A stretch of 64,000 nt of DNA from the NCBI GenBank assembly GCA_044507625.1, contig JBIQJE010000013.1:1-64000 (forward strand), written 5' to 3'. The position numbers and the translations under genes are program-made. Of this stretch, positions 15,576 through 24,181 are shown piece by piece (the first letter of the stretch is position 1; each line of letters begins with the position of its first letter). The stretch comes from Hyphomicrobium_A sp044507625 (GTDB lineage: Bacteria; Pseudomonadota; Alphaproteobacteria; Rhizobiales; Hyphomicrobiaceae). Under the pieces are notes generated by a model. The model was not told the origin of the DNA, searched no databases, and worked only from the letters and a program-made list of their open reading frames with translations.

Positions 15576-16256
15576 TTGAAGAAGCTTTCTTTGGCGGTTG
15601 CAGCGATGGCCGCTCTTGTCACCATGACGCCGGCACAGGCTCAGGTGAACAATCCATGGAACGGGCTTTATGTCGGTCTGCACGGCGGCTACGGCTGGCA
15701 GGACCTGAAGGGAACGTTCAACAACACGGGCATCGCGACCAATCTTTCCGCGATTGATCTCAACGGCGCCGTCATCGGTGGCCAGGTCGGCTACAACTGG
15801 CAGAGCGGCGGCTTCCTCCTCGGCGTTGAGTTCGATGCTTCGACGCTCGCCGGCGGCGGCGAGAGCGTGGGCGTACCGACCCTCCCCAACGTCGTGCTGT
15901 CCGGCGACATGAGCTATCTCAGCAGCATCCGTGCCCGCCTCGGCTGGGCCATCAACAACTGGCTCCTCTACGGCACCGTCGGCTGGGGCTTTGCCGAATA
16001 CGAGTTCACCGAGAACGTCCCCAGCATCGCGTTCGAGGACAAGGTTCGCCTGCATGATTCCGGCGTCGTCTTCGGCGGCGGCGTCGAATGGATGGTGCTC
16101 TACGGCGTGTCGCTGCGGGCGGAATATCTGCGCTACGACATCGGGGCCAGCTCATCGCTTCCGCTCGGCTTCCCGGGCGTCGATCCTGGCGATCGCATCG
16201 CGTTCGACAACATCGATGTCGCCCGCGCAGCACTGAACATCAAACTCAGCAACTGA
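15576..16256 (+). CDS. Outer membrane beta-barrel protein (OMP_b-brl/Omp25-like)
   Basis: 226 aa. A TTG at 15576 is preferred over the GTG at 15570 because it yields MKKLSLAVAAMAALVTMTPAQAQ, a canonical signal peptide, and puts AGGGAG 9 nt upstream. The mature part begins NPWNGLYVGLHGGYGWQ, the usual opening of small eight-stranded porin-like barrels of Hyphomicrobiales, with alternating hydrophobic strands such as AVIGGQVGYNWQSGGFLLGVEFD and YGVSLRAEYLRYD. The last residues lack a terminal Phe (ends KLSN). Likely structural, in the outer membrane. Confidence 0.9.
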   Translation: MKKLSLAVAAMAALVTMTPAQAQVNNPWNGLYVGLHGGYGWQDLKGTFNNTGIATNLSAIDLNGAVIGGQVGYNWQSGGFLLGVEFDASTLAGGGESVGVPTLPNVVLSGDMSYLSSIRARLGWAINNWLLYGTVGWGFAEYEFTENVPSIAFEDKVRLHDSGVVFGGGVEWMVLYGVSLRAEYLRYDIGASSSLPLGFPGVDPGDRIAFDNIDVARAALNIKLSN

Positions 16257-16418
16257 TTTCACACGGCAGGGAAGCGGCGAACGGCATTCACCAATGCCTT
16301 TCCCGCCCCTCCCGCAATTTCTAATATTTGTTGCCGCGAATACGGGCGTCTCCCGTAAATTGCCCGCAAGCAGAATGCCTGTACGCGTGGGTCACTCAAC
16401 CCCCAGGAGTGAAACCCC

Positions 16419-16757
16419 ATGAGAAGCGTACTTGCATTTGCGGCAGCTACAGCACTCGCACTCTGTTCGCTCGGACTTGCAGCCAACGCAGAAACGAATT
16501 CATCCGAGCGCATGCAAAAAGCGCCGACGAAACGGATGGGCGACGAAGGTAAGCTCCCCGCCACCAAGCAAATGGGCAAGAAGCTTCCCGACATGACGGG
16601 CCCGCGCAGCGCGAACTCGCCGTCGACCAGCAAAAGATCGCACGCCTACCGCCACAAGGGGCCGCCGAAGCGCATGGGCGATAAGGGCAAGCTGCCGGCG
16701 ACGAACAACATGACGGGACACGTGCCAGTCATGGAAGGGCCCGGCAGCGGAGAGTGA
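16419..16757 (+). CDS. Small exported protein with a duplicated KRMGDxGKLPAT motif
   Basis: 112 aa, ATG 16419, with CAGGAG upstream. Signal peptide MRSVLAFAAATALALCSLGLAANA. The mature region has two copies of a 12-residue motif, KRMGDEGKLPAT and KRMGDKGKLPAT, about 50 residues apart, each followed by a Met-containing stretch. The rest is Ser/Pro/Lys-rich and probably disordered. Not recognised; the repeat suggests a binding role. Confidence 0.72.
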   Translation: MRSVLAFAAATALALCSLGLAANAETNSSERMQKAPTKRMGDEGKLPATKQMGKKLPDMTGPRSANSPSTSKRSHAYRHKGPPKRMGDKGKLPATNNMTGHVPVMEGPGSGE

Positions 16758-16812
16758 CGTCGGCGTTCCACGCCAAGCGACGTCAAGCACGAGACAGCCG
16801 CACGAATGTAAA

Positions 16813-16847
16813 GCCGCTCCGTCCCGGATGTCCGGGCCCGGAGCGGC
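16813..16847 (+). terminator. Long hairpin after the repeat protein gene
   Basis: GCCGCTCCG (16813-16821) pairs with CGGAGCGGC (16839-16847), with an inner CCCGG/CCGGG pair. It sits 56 nt after the stop. No T-run follows, so the terminator call is tentative. The rest of the roughly 300-nt gap to the next gene shows nothing else. Confidence 0.5.
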
Positions 16848-17054
16848 CATCACGTCACTGCTGACGTCCGCAGATGCCGCCACCGCCAGAGACACGCGCG
16901 CCACTCTCTAAGCTCACCCACCGCCTCTTAAATTGCGCCGGCACCATCGCAACGGGGCTGGGCTCCTTTCACCCTCGAAATTGCCGCCTCTTCCCGCCCA
17001 CAGCGGCTGTCCCAGCTGCTAGCCTTCCCATCCATGGACAGAGGTCAAAAACAA

Positions 17055-17336
17055 ATGCGGAAACGTGCAATCCTCGCGGCAATCGCCCTGGCATCCTGCG
17101 GACCGGCGATGGCCGCCGATTATGACTGCAAGGATCAGAGCACCGCCACCGCACTGAAAGAGGTCGACATTTCCATCTCCAAGCGCGAGGCCGCGATTGC
17201 GGAGATGAAGAAGGAGATGTCCGAGGCGGGTGGCTCCACGAACGAGCACGATAAGGCCGTGGCGACCTTCGAGGAAAAGGTGAAGCAGGCGAAGGACAAG
17301 CGCACCGCCCTGCTGGCCGAGTGCAAAGGCACCTAG
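17055..17336 (+). CDS. Small exported coiled-coil protein with two cysteines
   Basis: 93 aa from ATG 17055, preceded by AGAGG; the upstream ATG at 17034 would break the signal peptide. Signal peptide MRKRAILAAIALASCGPAMAA, then DYDCKDQS, a charged helical body (DISISKREAAIAEMKKEMSE...FEEKVKQAKDKRTALLAEC) and a final Cys. The two cysteines bracketing a helical hairpin are reminiscent of DUF1090-type periplasmic proteins, but I cannot be sure. Function unknown. Confidence 0.7.
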   Translation: MRKRAILAAIALASCGPAMAADYDCKDQSTATALKEVDISISKREAAIAEMKKEMSEAGGSTNEHDKAVATFEEKVKQAKDKRTALLAECKGT

Positions 17337-17348
17337 ATCCCCGGCCGG

Positions 17349-17594
17349 TTAGTCGGGCCGGAAGGCGGACATTTCGATGACGTTGCTTTCGGGACCGTTG
17401 ACCTCCGAGAAGTGCGTCACCTTGTTGCTGTCGCAGATGTAGACCCACTTGTGGTCGAAAAGCTCACCGTCGCGGATATGGCCGAACACGGCACCCTTGG
17501 CGCCCCGCCAGAAAAGCACCGCTGGGCTCCGCTCGGCGTCGACCTTTTCCCAGTTGGGCTCGATGTACTCGTCGATCTGTTTCCAGTGAATCAA
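17349..17594 (-). CDS. Hypothetical 81-aa protein
   Basis: 81 aa if read from the TTG at 17594, chosen because GGGAG lies 7 nt upstream on its strand. The long in-frame extension upstream looks non-coding. The protein is compact and aromatic-rich (IHWKQIDEYIEPNWEKVD, AVLFWRGAKGAVFGHIRDGELFDHKWVYICDS), with no signal peptide. Family not recognised. It converges with the 93-aa exported gene. The start codon is the main doubt. Confidence 0.6.
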   Translation of the reverse strand: MIHWKQIDEYIEPNWEKVDAERSPAVLFWRGAKGAVFGHIRDGELFDHKWVYICDSNKVTHFSEVNGPESNVIEMSAFRPD

Positions 17595-17906
17595 AGGCAA
17601 TCTCCCGTAGGGCGGATATGTCCCCCGCCTTATGGCGCCATTCCGTTGAAAAGCGAAATGAATCCGGAAGCTGGCCCCCGCGCCCTGGGGACAGCCATGT
17701 TCGCAGGCCGCTCCGCCGGTTGGCCCTCGGCGAAAAATCTTGGAAACACTCGAGTTATGGGCTTCTGCCGGAGCACTGTCTGACACAGCGTTTTGCAGGC
17801 GCGGCGGAGGCATCGACTGGGCCGGCGAAGGGTGGTAAGGGGCTGCCTCGAAATCCTTTCGCGCCGCCTCTTGAGCGTGCGCCCAACCTCAGGCGCCACA
17901 ACCAGA

Positions 17907-19559
17907 ATGTCCGACGACACTGCGCCAGCACAGTCCGCGCCCGCCACGGCCGCGCCTGCCCAGGCGACAACGCAAGCCGGCGCGGGCGGAAAGCTTGCCA
18001 GCGAAATCCGCCGGCGGCGCACCTTCGCCATCATCGCCCACCCGGACGCCGGCAAGACGACCCTCACCGAGAAGCTGCTGCTCTTCGGCGGCGCGATTCA
18101 GCTTGCCGGCCAGGTGAAGGCAAAGAAGGACGGGCGTAACACGCGCTCGGACTGGATGGCCATCGAGAAGGCCCGCGGCATCTCCGTCGTCACTTCTGTG
18201 ATGACGTTCGAATACCGCGACACCATCTTCAACCTGCTCGACACTCCGGGCCACGAAGATTTCGCCGATCAGACTTATCGCACGCTTACCGCCGTCGACA
18301 GCGCCATCATGGTCATCGACGCGGCGAAGGGCATCGAGTCACGTACGCGCAAGCTGTTCGAGGTTTGCCGCCTGCGTGACATCCCGATCATCACCTTCAT
18401 CAACAAGCTCGACCGCGAATCCCGCGAGCCGCTCGAGCTGATCGACGAGATCGAGCAGGTGCTGGCGCTCGACACCGCGCCGATGGTCTGGCCCATCGGC
18501 ATGGGCCGTACCTTCCGCGGCACGTACGATCTGCAAAAGCCGCGCATTCGCCGTGTCGATGAAAACCCCGAAGGCGAGAACGTCTCGGGGCCGGAAGATC
18601 CGATCTTCGAGACGCTGCTCGACCCGATCGATCTCGCCAAGTGGCGCGAGGATATCGAGCTCGTCCGCGACGCCTGCGGGACCTTCGATCTCACGGCTTT
18701 CCGCGAAGGCACGCTGACGCCGATCTACTTCGGCAGCGCGCTGCGCAATTTCGGCGTGCGCGACATTCTCGATGCGCTGATCGCCTACGCGCCGCCCCCG
18801 CTCGACCGTCAGGCCGCCACGCGTACCATCGAGGCCACCGAACCCGCGATGACCGGCGTCGTGTTCAAGATCCAGGCGAACATGGACCCGAACCACCGCG
18901 ACCGCATGGCCTTCATGCGCCTGTGCTCCGGCCGTCTGACACGCGGCATGAAGGTGAAGCACGTCCGCACCGAAAAGACGATGGCGCTCACGGCGCCGCA
19001 GTTCTTCTTTGCGCAGGACCGCTCGCTGGCTGAAGAAGCCTATGCTGGGGACGTCGTCGGCATTCCGAACCGCGGCACGCTGCGCATCGGCGACGCCTTG
19101 ACCGAGGGCGAGGACGTACAGTTCCTCGGCATCCCCTCGTTCGCACCCGAGATCCTGCGTCGCATTCGCCTCGAGGACGCCATCCGCGCCAAGAAGCTGA
19201 AGGACGCGCTGAAGGAGATGGGCGAGGAAGGAGTCGTGCAGCTGTTCTCTCCCCTCGACGGCACGCAGCCCATCGTCGGCGTCATCGGCGCGTTGCAGCT
19301 CGACGTGCTCGGCGACCGACTCACGCACGAATACGGCCTGCCGATCGGCTTCGAGACCGCGCCCTGCGATGTCGTGCGCTGGATCGAGGCGCCCGACCGC
19401 GCCAAGCTCGACAAGTTCATCGAGGCCAACCGCAGCGCCATCGCCACCGATTCCGATGGCGACTACGTCTACATGGCACCGTCCGAGTTCAGCCTGAACT
19501 GGGTGGCGGAGCGCAACCCCGATATCACCTTCAAGGATGTGAAGGCTGTTTCGGGTTGA
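17907..19559 (+). CDS. prfC: Peptide chain release factor 3
   Basis: 550 aa from ATG 17907; the in-frame upstream part is not protein-like. RF3 is the translational GTPase that removes RF1/RF2 from the ribosome after release. G1 is AHPDAGKTTLTEKLL near residues 47-61, switch I RGISVVTS, G3 DTPGHEDF, G4 NKLDRES. The C-terminal half has the RF3-type domain with DRLTHEYGLPIGFE. An Ala/Gln/Pro-rich N-terminal extension of about 30 residues precedes the family start. It stands alone and converges with the LssY_C gene. Confidence 0.97.
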   Translation: MSDDTAPAQSAPATAAPAQATTQAGAGGKLASEIRRRRTFAIIAHPDAGKTTLTEKLLLFGGAIQLAGQVKAKKDGRNTRSDWMAIEKARGISVVTSVMTFEYRDTIFNLLDTPGHEDFADQTYRTLTAVDSAIMVIDAAKGIESRTRKLFEVCRLRDIPIITFINKLDRESREPLELIDEIEQVLALDTAPMVWPIGMGRTFRGTYDLQKPRIRRVDENPEGENVSGPEDPIFETLLDPIDLAKWREDIELVRDACGTFDLTAFREGTLTPIYFGSALRNFGVRDILDALIAYAPPPLDRQAATRTIEATEPAMTGVVFKIQANMDPNHRDRMAFMRLCSGRLTRGMKVKHVRTEKTMALTAPQFFFAQDRSLAEEAYAGDVVGIPNRGTLRIGDALTEGEDVQFLGIPSFAPEILRRIRLEDAIRAKKLKDALKEMGEEGVVQLFSPLDGTQPIVGVIGALQLDVLGDRLTHEYGLPIGFETAPCDVVRWIEAPDRAKLDKFIEANRSAIATDSDGDYVYMAPSEFSLNWVAERNPDITFKDVKAVSG

Positions 19560-19580
19560 TGCCATCCCTTCGTGGCGACG

Positions 19581-20420
19581 TCAAAGGCCTGGCAGCCTCG
19601 CCTCTTTGCCCAGCGCCGCGATCGCGACATCGCCGTCGGTGATATAGCGGTTCACGTGCTCGCCATCGATGCGGTCGCCGGTGTTCTCCCACGCGATGGG
19701 ACCGATGACATCGGCGTCGCGCAGCACGCCGATGACGTAGTCACGCTCGGCATTGGCATCGGCATCCGTCGCGTGCGTGATTTGAAACGTCAGCTTCGTC
19801 AGGCCGAAGCCGGTATCCTTCGTCGCCGCACCGACCCAGGGCACGTTCGCGTCCTCCGGTGGAATGTCGGTGTTGAGCCAGAAACTGGCGAGGTCGAAAT
19901 CCTGCGCCTGTCCGATGCTCCGCGCCCAGAAGCGCACGTGATGGCGCCGGCGCGGACTATCCCCGATCGGCTTTTGAAAGCCGATGTCCTGACCGCGGCC
20001 GAAGAGAAAAAGGGTCGAGAATGGAGCCGTCGGGTAGGGCCGGTTGAAGACGAACGCCTTCACCATTCGCCACGAGCTCGCCAGCGTGAGCTTCTCCGCC
20101 TCCACCCAGCCGATGGCGGCGAACGCGGCACGCAGTTGTTCCTTGGTGCCGTAGAGCGCGAGGTTGACAGGATCGGCGGGCAACCCATCCGCCGCGACGG
20201 TGAAGCTGGGTACGTGGCGGAGCTGCGAGAACTTGAGTCCCATGCGCACCGCGTAGGGCAGGATGGCGTATGCGCCGATAGCGTAAGTCACCGCGAGCGC
20301 GACGGCCACCGGCAGGCGCTGGTCCGCGAAATCGAACACGACGAAAACGATGAGCCAGATGCTGAGCGCGCCGATGGAAAAGATCGCGGCGCGCTGCAAG
20401 GTGCGGATGATCAGTCCCAA
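19581..20420 (-). CDS. LssY C-terminal domain membrane protein
   Basis: 279 aa; the TTG at 20420 is used, with GGGGA close upstream. Two membrane helices open the protein (IFSIGALSIWLIVFVVFDFA and VAVALAVTYAIGAYAILPYA), followed by an LssY_C-like cytoplasmic or periplasmic domain: DPVNLALYGTKEQLRAAFAAIGWVEAE, then RPYPTAPFSTLFLFGRGQDIGFQKP and RHHVRFW. LssY_C occurs alone or fused to PAP2-type phosphatase domains; here only the C-terminal domain with anchor is present. Biochemical role unknown. The cupin gene lies 17 nt upstream and is probably cotranscribed. Confidence 0.82.
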   Translation of the reverse strand: MGLIIRTLQRAAIFSIGALSIWLIVFVVFDFADQRLPVAVALAVTYAIGAYAILPYAVRMGLKFSQLRHVPSFTVAADGLPADPVNLALYGTKEQLRAAFAAIGWVEAEKLTLASSWRMVKAFVFNRPYPTAPFSTLFLFGRGQDIGFQKPIGDSPRRRHHVRFWARSIGQAQDFDLASFWLNTDIPPEDANVPWVGAATKDTGFGLTKLTFQITHATDADANAERDYVIGVLRDADVIGPIAWENTGDRIDGEHVNRYITDGDVAIAALGKEARLPGL

Positions 20421-20437
20421 GGGTTCCCCGTCTCCCT

Positions 20438-20866
20438 TCAGTAGCCACCGGCCGGGCGGACGAAGGTCTCCGGCGTTCCATCGGCAGGATCGACGAAGAT
20501 CACATCCTTGGGGTCGCGCCGCGGCGTGTCGATGGAAAGGAACACAAGCGGTTCTACGATGATCCTCGGCAGCGCGTGAACCGTGTTGCGCGTGAAGTGC
20601 AGAAGCTGTCCCGGACCAAACTCCGCTTCACTCGAAGCCTCGCCGATCCAGAACGTGCCACGCCCGGAGAACACGTAGAGAAACTCGTCGCACTGGGCGT
20701 GGTAGTGTGGCGGGGTCGGGCGATATACGCGGAACACGCGCGCGCTCGCAGACGGCCGATCCGTGAGGTAGCGGTCGACGAGCAGCGTCGCCGCGCTTTC
20801 CGGAAGCGTCGCCGCAATCTCGGCAATGTCGAAAATACCCGACGACGGGCCGCTGTTCCCGGTCAT
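20438..20866 (-). CDS. Cupin-domain protein
   Basis: 142 aa, ATG 20866 with GGGGGAGA upstream. A single cupin: PPHYHAQCDEFLYVFSGRGTFWIGE at about residues 52-76 gives the HxH...E metal ligands, and FGPGQLLHFTRNTVHALP carries the second-motif His. The ending (VIFVDPADGTPETFVRP) recalls small hydroxyacid/oxidoreductase-associated cupins. Substrate unknown. It is the first gene of a pair with the LssY_C gene. Confidence 0.85.
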   Translation of the reverse strand: MTGNSGPSSGIFDIAEIAATLPESAATLLVDRYLTDRPSASARVFRVYRPTPPHYHAQCDEFLYVFSGRGTFWIGEASSEAEFGPGQLLHFTRNTVHALPRIIVEPLVFLSIDTPRRDPKDVIFVDPADGTPETFVRPAGGY

Positions 20867-21065
20867 GCTCGCTCTCCCCCTGAAGGCCTAACACGCGTAA
20901 CCGTAACGCCCCGTTAGCGGTCCGGCACGCCTTGCATCGGCATGCGAAGCACGGGCAAGCGGGTGCCTCAGCGTGTTCGCGGCCCCATCAACGCGCTGGT
21001 CGATCGGCCAACGGAGCACTATCCTCCACACTCCTGTTCTCTCTTCGGCACGTCCGGAGCGTCAG

Positions 21066-21695
21066 ATGCCCGCAAACCACTCCGTCAGCCCGCGCGCACC
21101 GTCCCCGCGCTTCAGCCTGCTGAAAGGAGAAGCGCTCGCGCTTGCCGGCATGCTGGGCGCCGCGCTCACTGTGTTCGCCGAGCTCTCCCCTGCGCTCACC
21201 GTGGCGCCTTCTCTGGCCTATGTGATCGAACACTGGCGCGCCGTCACCGAGGGCGTGTGGCGGCCGCTTCTGGATCTCATCGGCCTTGCCATCGATCCGG
21301 GCCTCGCCGCCGCCATCGCCATCGCTTGGTTCATGGTGATGATCGCCACCGGCGGCCGGTTTGCGGCACAGGTTGCCGGCCAGCCAGTGCCAAACCTGCG
21401 CGATCGCAACTTTTGGAATGGCGAGAGCCAGCCGTGGTGGAGCCTCATCTCCCTCGGCGCCATCTGCTTTGCCTTTCTGATCGGACACTCGGATACCGCG
21501 GGCCGCGGTCCTGTATCGTCGAGCGCCACCGGCCAGTGGGCATTCGTCGGCATCGTCACTGCCGCCTATCTCTTCGGCGAATATCTTGGCGGCCAGCAGT
21601 TTCACCGCCGGCTCGCCCGCGCCATCATTCTCTTTGCGGCGCTGATCGGATTGAATTTCCTTCTGCTCGTGCAGGGACCCACCGCACCGCCATGA
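21066..21695 (+). CDS. Hypothetical multi-pass membrane protein
   Basis: 209 aa from ATG 21066. About five or six hydrophobic segments: EALALAGMLGAALTVFAEL, LLDLIGLAIDPGLAAAIAIAWFMVMIA, WSLISLGAICFAFLI, FVGIVTAAYLFGEYL and AIILFAALIGLNFLLLV. No motif is recognised. Its stop overlaps the start of the DUF72 gene (ATGA, 21692-21695), so the two are translationally coupled; whether they work together is unknown. Confidence 0.75.
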   Translation: MPANHSVSPRAPSPRFSLLKGEALALAGMLGAALTVFAELSPALTVAPSLAYVIEHWRAVTEGVWRPLLDLIGLAIDPGLAAAIAIAWFMVMIATGGRFAAQVAGQPVPNLRDRNFWNGESQPWWSLISLGAICFAFLIGHSDTAGRGPVSSSATGQWAFVGIVTAAYLFGEYLGGQQFHRRLARAIILFAALIGLNFLLLVQGPTAPP

Positions 21696-22426
21696 GGCGT
21701 GCAGCGATCCACATCGGCTGCGCAGGCTGGGCGTTGCGCAAGGAAAACGCCGAGACGTTTCCGCCGCCCGGCACCCATCTTGGTCGCTATGCAAAGCGCT
21801 TCAACGCGGTCGAGATCAACTCGTCCTTCTATCGGCCGCACCGGCGCAGCACCTACGCCCGTTGGGCAGATGCGGTCCCGGCCGGCTTCGCGTTTGCGGT
21901 GAAGGTGCCGAAGACCATCACCCATACCTCCCGGCTCCGCGAAAGCGGAGCTGCGCTGGACACCTTCCTAGATGAGGTCGCCGGGCTTGGAGACAGGCTC
22001 GGCCCCCTTCTGCTGCAGCTGCCGCCCAGCCTGGCGCTGTCGGTGCCGGAGGCAGAAGCGTTCTTCACGCTGCTGCGCCACCGTTTCCCGGGAAGCGTCG
22101 TATGCGAGCCGCGCCACCGCAGCTGGTTCGCGGCAAGCGGTGACAGCTTGCTCCGCACCTTCGACATCGCACGCGCAGCGGCCGATCCGGCTGTCGTTCC
22201 TGCCGCCGCCGAACCCGGCGGAGCAAAAAGCCTTATCTACTTCCGCCTGCACGGCAGCCCGCGCATGTATTACTCCCGCTACGGCACCGAGCGCCTCGAG
22301 GCGATCGCGCAAAAGCTGCGCAAGGCAGCTGCTGCCGGCATTCCAGCGTGGTGCATTTTCGATAACACCGCCGCCGGCGCGGCTATTCCCGATGCCCTCG
22401 AGCTTCAGACGATGTTGCAGCGCTAG
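21692..22426 (+). CDS. DUF72 family protein (YecE-like)
   Basis: 244 aa, ATG 21692. DUF72 pattern: HIGCAGWALRKENAETFPPPGTHLGRYAKRFNAVEINSSFYRPHRRSTYARWADAVPAGFAFAVKVPK, as separate short blocks over residues 8-75, with the family's EINSSFYR; then LGPLLLQLPPSL, CEPRHRSWF and YFRLHGSPRMYYSRYG. A TIM-barrel fold is expected; the family has no settled function. Its stop TAG is directly followed by the reverse stop of the cupin gene (TAGCTA), a zero-gap convergent pair. Confidence 0.9.
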   Translation: MRRAAIHIGCAGWALRKENAETFPPPGTHLGRYAKRFNAVEINSSFYRPHRRSTYARWADAVPAGFAFAVKVPKTITHTSRLRESGAALDTFLDEVAGLGDRLGPLLLQLPPSLALSVPEAEAFFTLLRHRFPGSVVCEPRHRSWFAASGDSLLRTFDIARAAADPAVVPAAAEPGGAKSLIYFRLHGSPRMYYSRYGTERLEAIAQKLRKAAAAGIPAWCIFDNTAAGAAIPDALELQTMLQR

Positions 22427-22921
22427 CTACCCGTTGCGATTTGGTGTGCCGAGAATATGCGACTTCGACGGCAGCATCACACTGTCGAAATTCTGCGTGA
22501 ACATCCCCGCGGAAAAGAACGCGACCGCCCGCAGCGGCTCATTGCCGGTGTTTACAAGATCGTGCCGCACGTTCGTTGGTAGCACGAATACGCTGCCCGG
22601 GCCGACGGCATATGAGCCATCGACCATCCGCAGCTCGCCCTCACCGGCCACGATATACTGCGTCTCCTCCGTGGCATCCGTGTGCCAGCCGAGATGGCCG
22701 CCGGGCGCGATCTCGTAGACGATGGTGGACGACTGCACCGCGTGGTCGCCGCCACAGCTTGCGAACGAGGCGCGCCAGTCGATCGTCGGATCATCGACAC
22801 TGCTGACCCTTACGCGTTCCAGCGTTGCGGAATCGACGACGGGCCGGTCGTTGCCGCCAGGCTTGCGGAAAACGGGGCTCCTCTGCTGAAGATGCTCACG
22901 GGATGTGGGTTGAAGGTTCAT
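22427..22921 (-). CDS. Cupin-domain protein
   Basis: 164 aa, ATG 22921 with GAGGAG upstream. A cupin: GGHLGWHTDATEETQYIVAGEGELRMVDG at about residues 72-100, with His and Glu ligands in WHTDATEE, and GPGSVFVLPTNVRHDLVNTG with the third His. The N-terminal 40 residues are less ordered. Likely a small metal-dependent or sugar/acid-binding cupin in the cytoplasm; substrate unknown. Convergent with DUF72 without a gap. Confidence 0.85.
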   Translation of the reverse strand: MNLQPTSREHLQQRSPVFRKPGGNDRPVVDSATLERVRVSSVDDPTIDWRASFASCGGDHAVQSSTIVYEIAPGGHLGWHTDATEETQYIVAGEGELRMVDGSYAVGPGSVFVLPTNVRHDLVNTGNEPLRAVAFFSAGMFTQNFDSVMLPSKSHILGTPNRNG

Positions 22922-23123
22922 GGTCTCGCTCCTCTTTGTGAGGGCGCTTACGCACCTATGGCACGCACCATCATTCCGTATGCGCCTTGTCGGGCCGTTG
23001 TGGGGCGCAGCCGCATTAGGTTAGAAATGCGTCTATCTTCCCAGACACACGCATGGAATCCCCGCTTGACCGCCAAACACGGCGGCGCCAACGTCGCGCC
23101 GTTCGCTGCTGCATGGGGTTGAG

Positions 23124-23930
23124 ATGGCCAAGCATGGAAAAATCCGCGCCGGCATGGGCGGATGGACGTTCGAGCCGTGGCGCGGCACCTTCTATCCGGA
23201 AAAGCTCCCGCATGCGCAGGAATTGCGCTACGCCGCCGAGCACGTGCCGACGATCGAGGTGAACGGCACGTTCTATCGCACGCAGACGCCCAAGACGTAT
23301 GCGAAATGGGCCAGCGAGGCGCCGGGAGGCTTCGTTTTCTCGCTCAAGGGCCCGCGCTTCGCGGTCAATCGGCGTGTGTTGGCGGAAGCCGGCGATAGCA
23401 TCCAGCGCTTCATCGACTCGGGCCCGCTGGAGCTGGGCGACAAGCTCGGCCCTCTGCTCTGGCAGTTCGCGGCAACGAAAAAGTTCGACGCATCGGACTT
23501 CGGCGCCTTCCTGGAATTGCTGCCCGCAACCGTAGACGGGCGAAAGCTGCGCCATGTCATCGAGGTGCGTCACGAGAGCTTCTGCGTACCCGAGTTCATC
23601 AAGCTCGCGCGTGACCACAGCACGCCGATCGTCTTCGCCGAGCACGCCACCTATCCGGCGATCCCCGACATCACCGGCGATTTCATCTACGCGCGTCTGC
23701 AGAAGGGCAAGGACGCGGAAAAGACGGGATACGCCCCGAAGGCGTTGGACGCCTGGGCGAAGCGCTTCGAGACCTGGGCTGCGGGCGGCGCGCCGGAAGA
23801 TCTGCCTCCCGTCGACCCCAAGCACCGCCCGGCCAAGAAACCGCGCGACGTGTTCGCTTACTTCATCCACGAAGGAAAAGTACGCGCCCCCCACGCGGCG
23901 ATGGCGCTCATGCAGCGCATCCGCGACTAG
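23124..23930 (+). CDS. Second DUF72 family protein
   Basis: 268 aa, ATG 23124. DUF72 blocks: RAGMGGWTFEPWRGTFYPEKLP, VPTIEVNGTFYRTQTPKTYAKWASEAPGGF (split here over residues 43-72), LGPLLWQF, VIEVRHESF, and IYARLQKG. The pattern differs from the first DUF72 gene 0.7 kb upstream (VNGTFYR against INSSFYR), so these are two subfamilies rather than a fresh duplication. The C-terminus has a Pro/Lys segment DPKHRPAKKPRDVFAYFIHEGKVRAP with the conserved F-x-HEG. Function unknown. Confidence 0.9.
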   Translation: MAKHGKIRAGMGGWTFEPWRGTFYPEKLPHAQELRYAAEHVPTIEVNGTFYRTQTPKTYAKWASEAPGGFVFSLKGPRFAVNRRVLAEAGDSIQRFIDSGPLELGDKLGPLLWQFAATKKFDASDFGAFLELLPATVDGRKLRHVIEVRHESFCVPEFIKLARDHSTPIVFAEHATYPAIPDITGDFIYARLQKGKDAEKTGYAPKALDAWAKRFETWAAGGAPEDLPPVDPKHRPAKKPRDVFAYFIHEGKVRAPHAAMALMQRIRD

Positions 23931-23931
23931 A

Positions 23932-23974
23932 GTGCTTCCGGAAAAGTGGGAACCGGTTTTCCGATAAGAAGCAC
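23932..23974. repeat. 43-bp palindromic intergenic repeat, copy 1
   Basis: Starts GTGCTTCCGGAAAAGTGGG and ends CCGATAAGAAGCAC. Two nested inverted pairs: GTGCTT/AAGCAC at the ends and CGGAAAA/TTTTCCG inside. It begins one base after the DUF72 stop. A near-identical copy follows 12 nt later. Elements of this form, with a GAAAAGTGGGAACCGG core, are familiar from intergenic regions of Hyphomicrobiales. Confidence 0.75.
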
Positions 23975-23986
23975 GACGAACGGTGG

Positions 23987-24054
23987 GTGCTTCCGGAAAA
24001 GTGGGAACCGGGTCATGGCGAAGCCATGCAGGAACGACGTCCGATAAGCAGCAT
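23987..24054. repeat. Palindromic repeat, copy 2, carrying a 28-nt insert
   Basis: The first 25 nt are identical to copy 1. Then 28 nt (24012-24039) replace the central T-run, and the copy resumes with TCCGATAAGCAGCAT. The insert contains its own hairpin CATGGC-gaa-GCCATG (24014-24028). The outer inverted pair is slightly degraded. Confidence 0.65.
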
Positions 24055-24181
24055 GCTCATAAAAGGCGCAGCGTCATTCCCGGATTCCACGCGCGTCGGA
24101 ACAACGCTACGCGAACCTTAGGCTCGCCTTCGCGTTCTGGCTTCGTGTGCCCCGACGCACAGGCCGAACATGGAGGCCGTC

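Noticed and set aside
18339..19565. Minus-strand frame of 408 codons
   Set aside because: Antisense to prfC.
23932..24054. CRISPR array
   Set aside because: Only two copies, a 12-nt spacer and an internal insertion; no cas genes.
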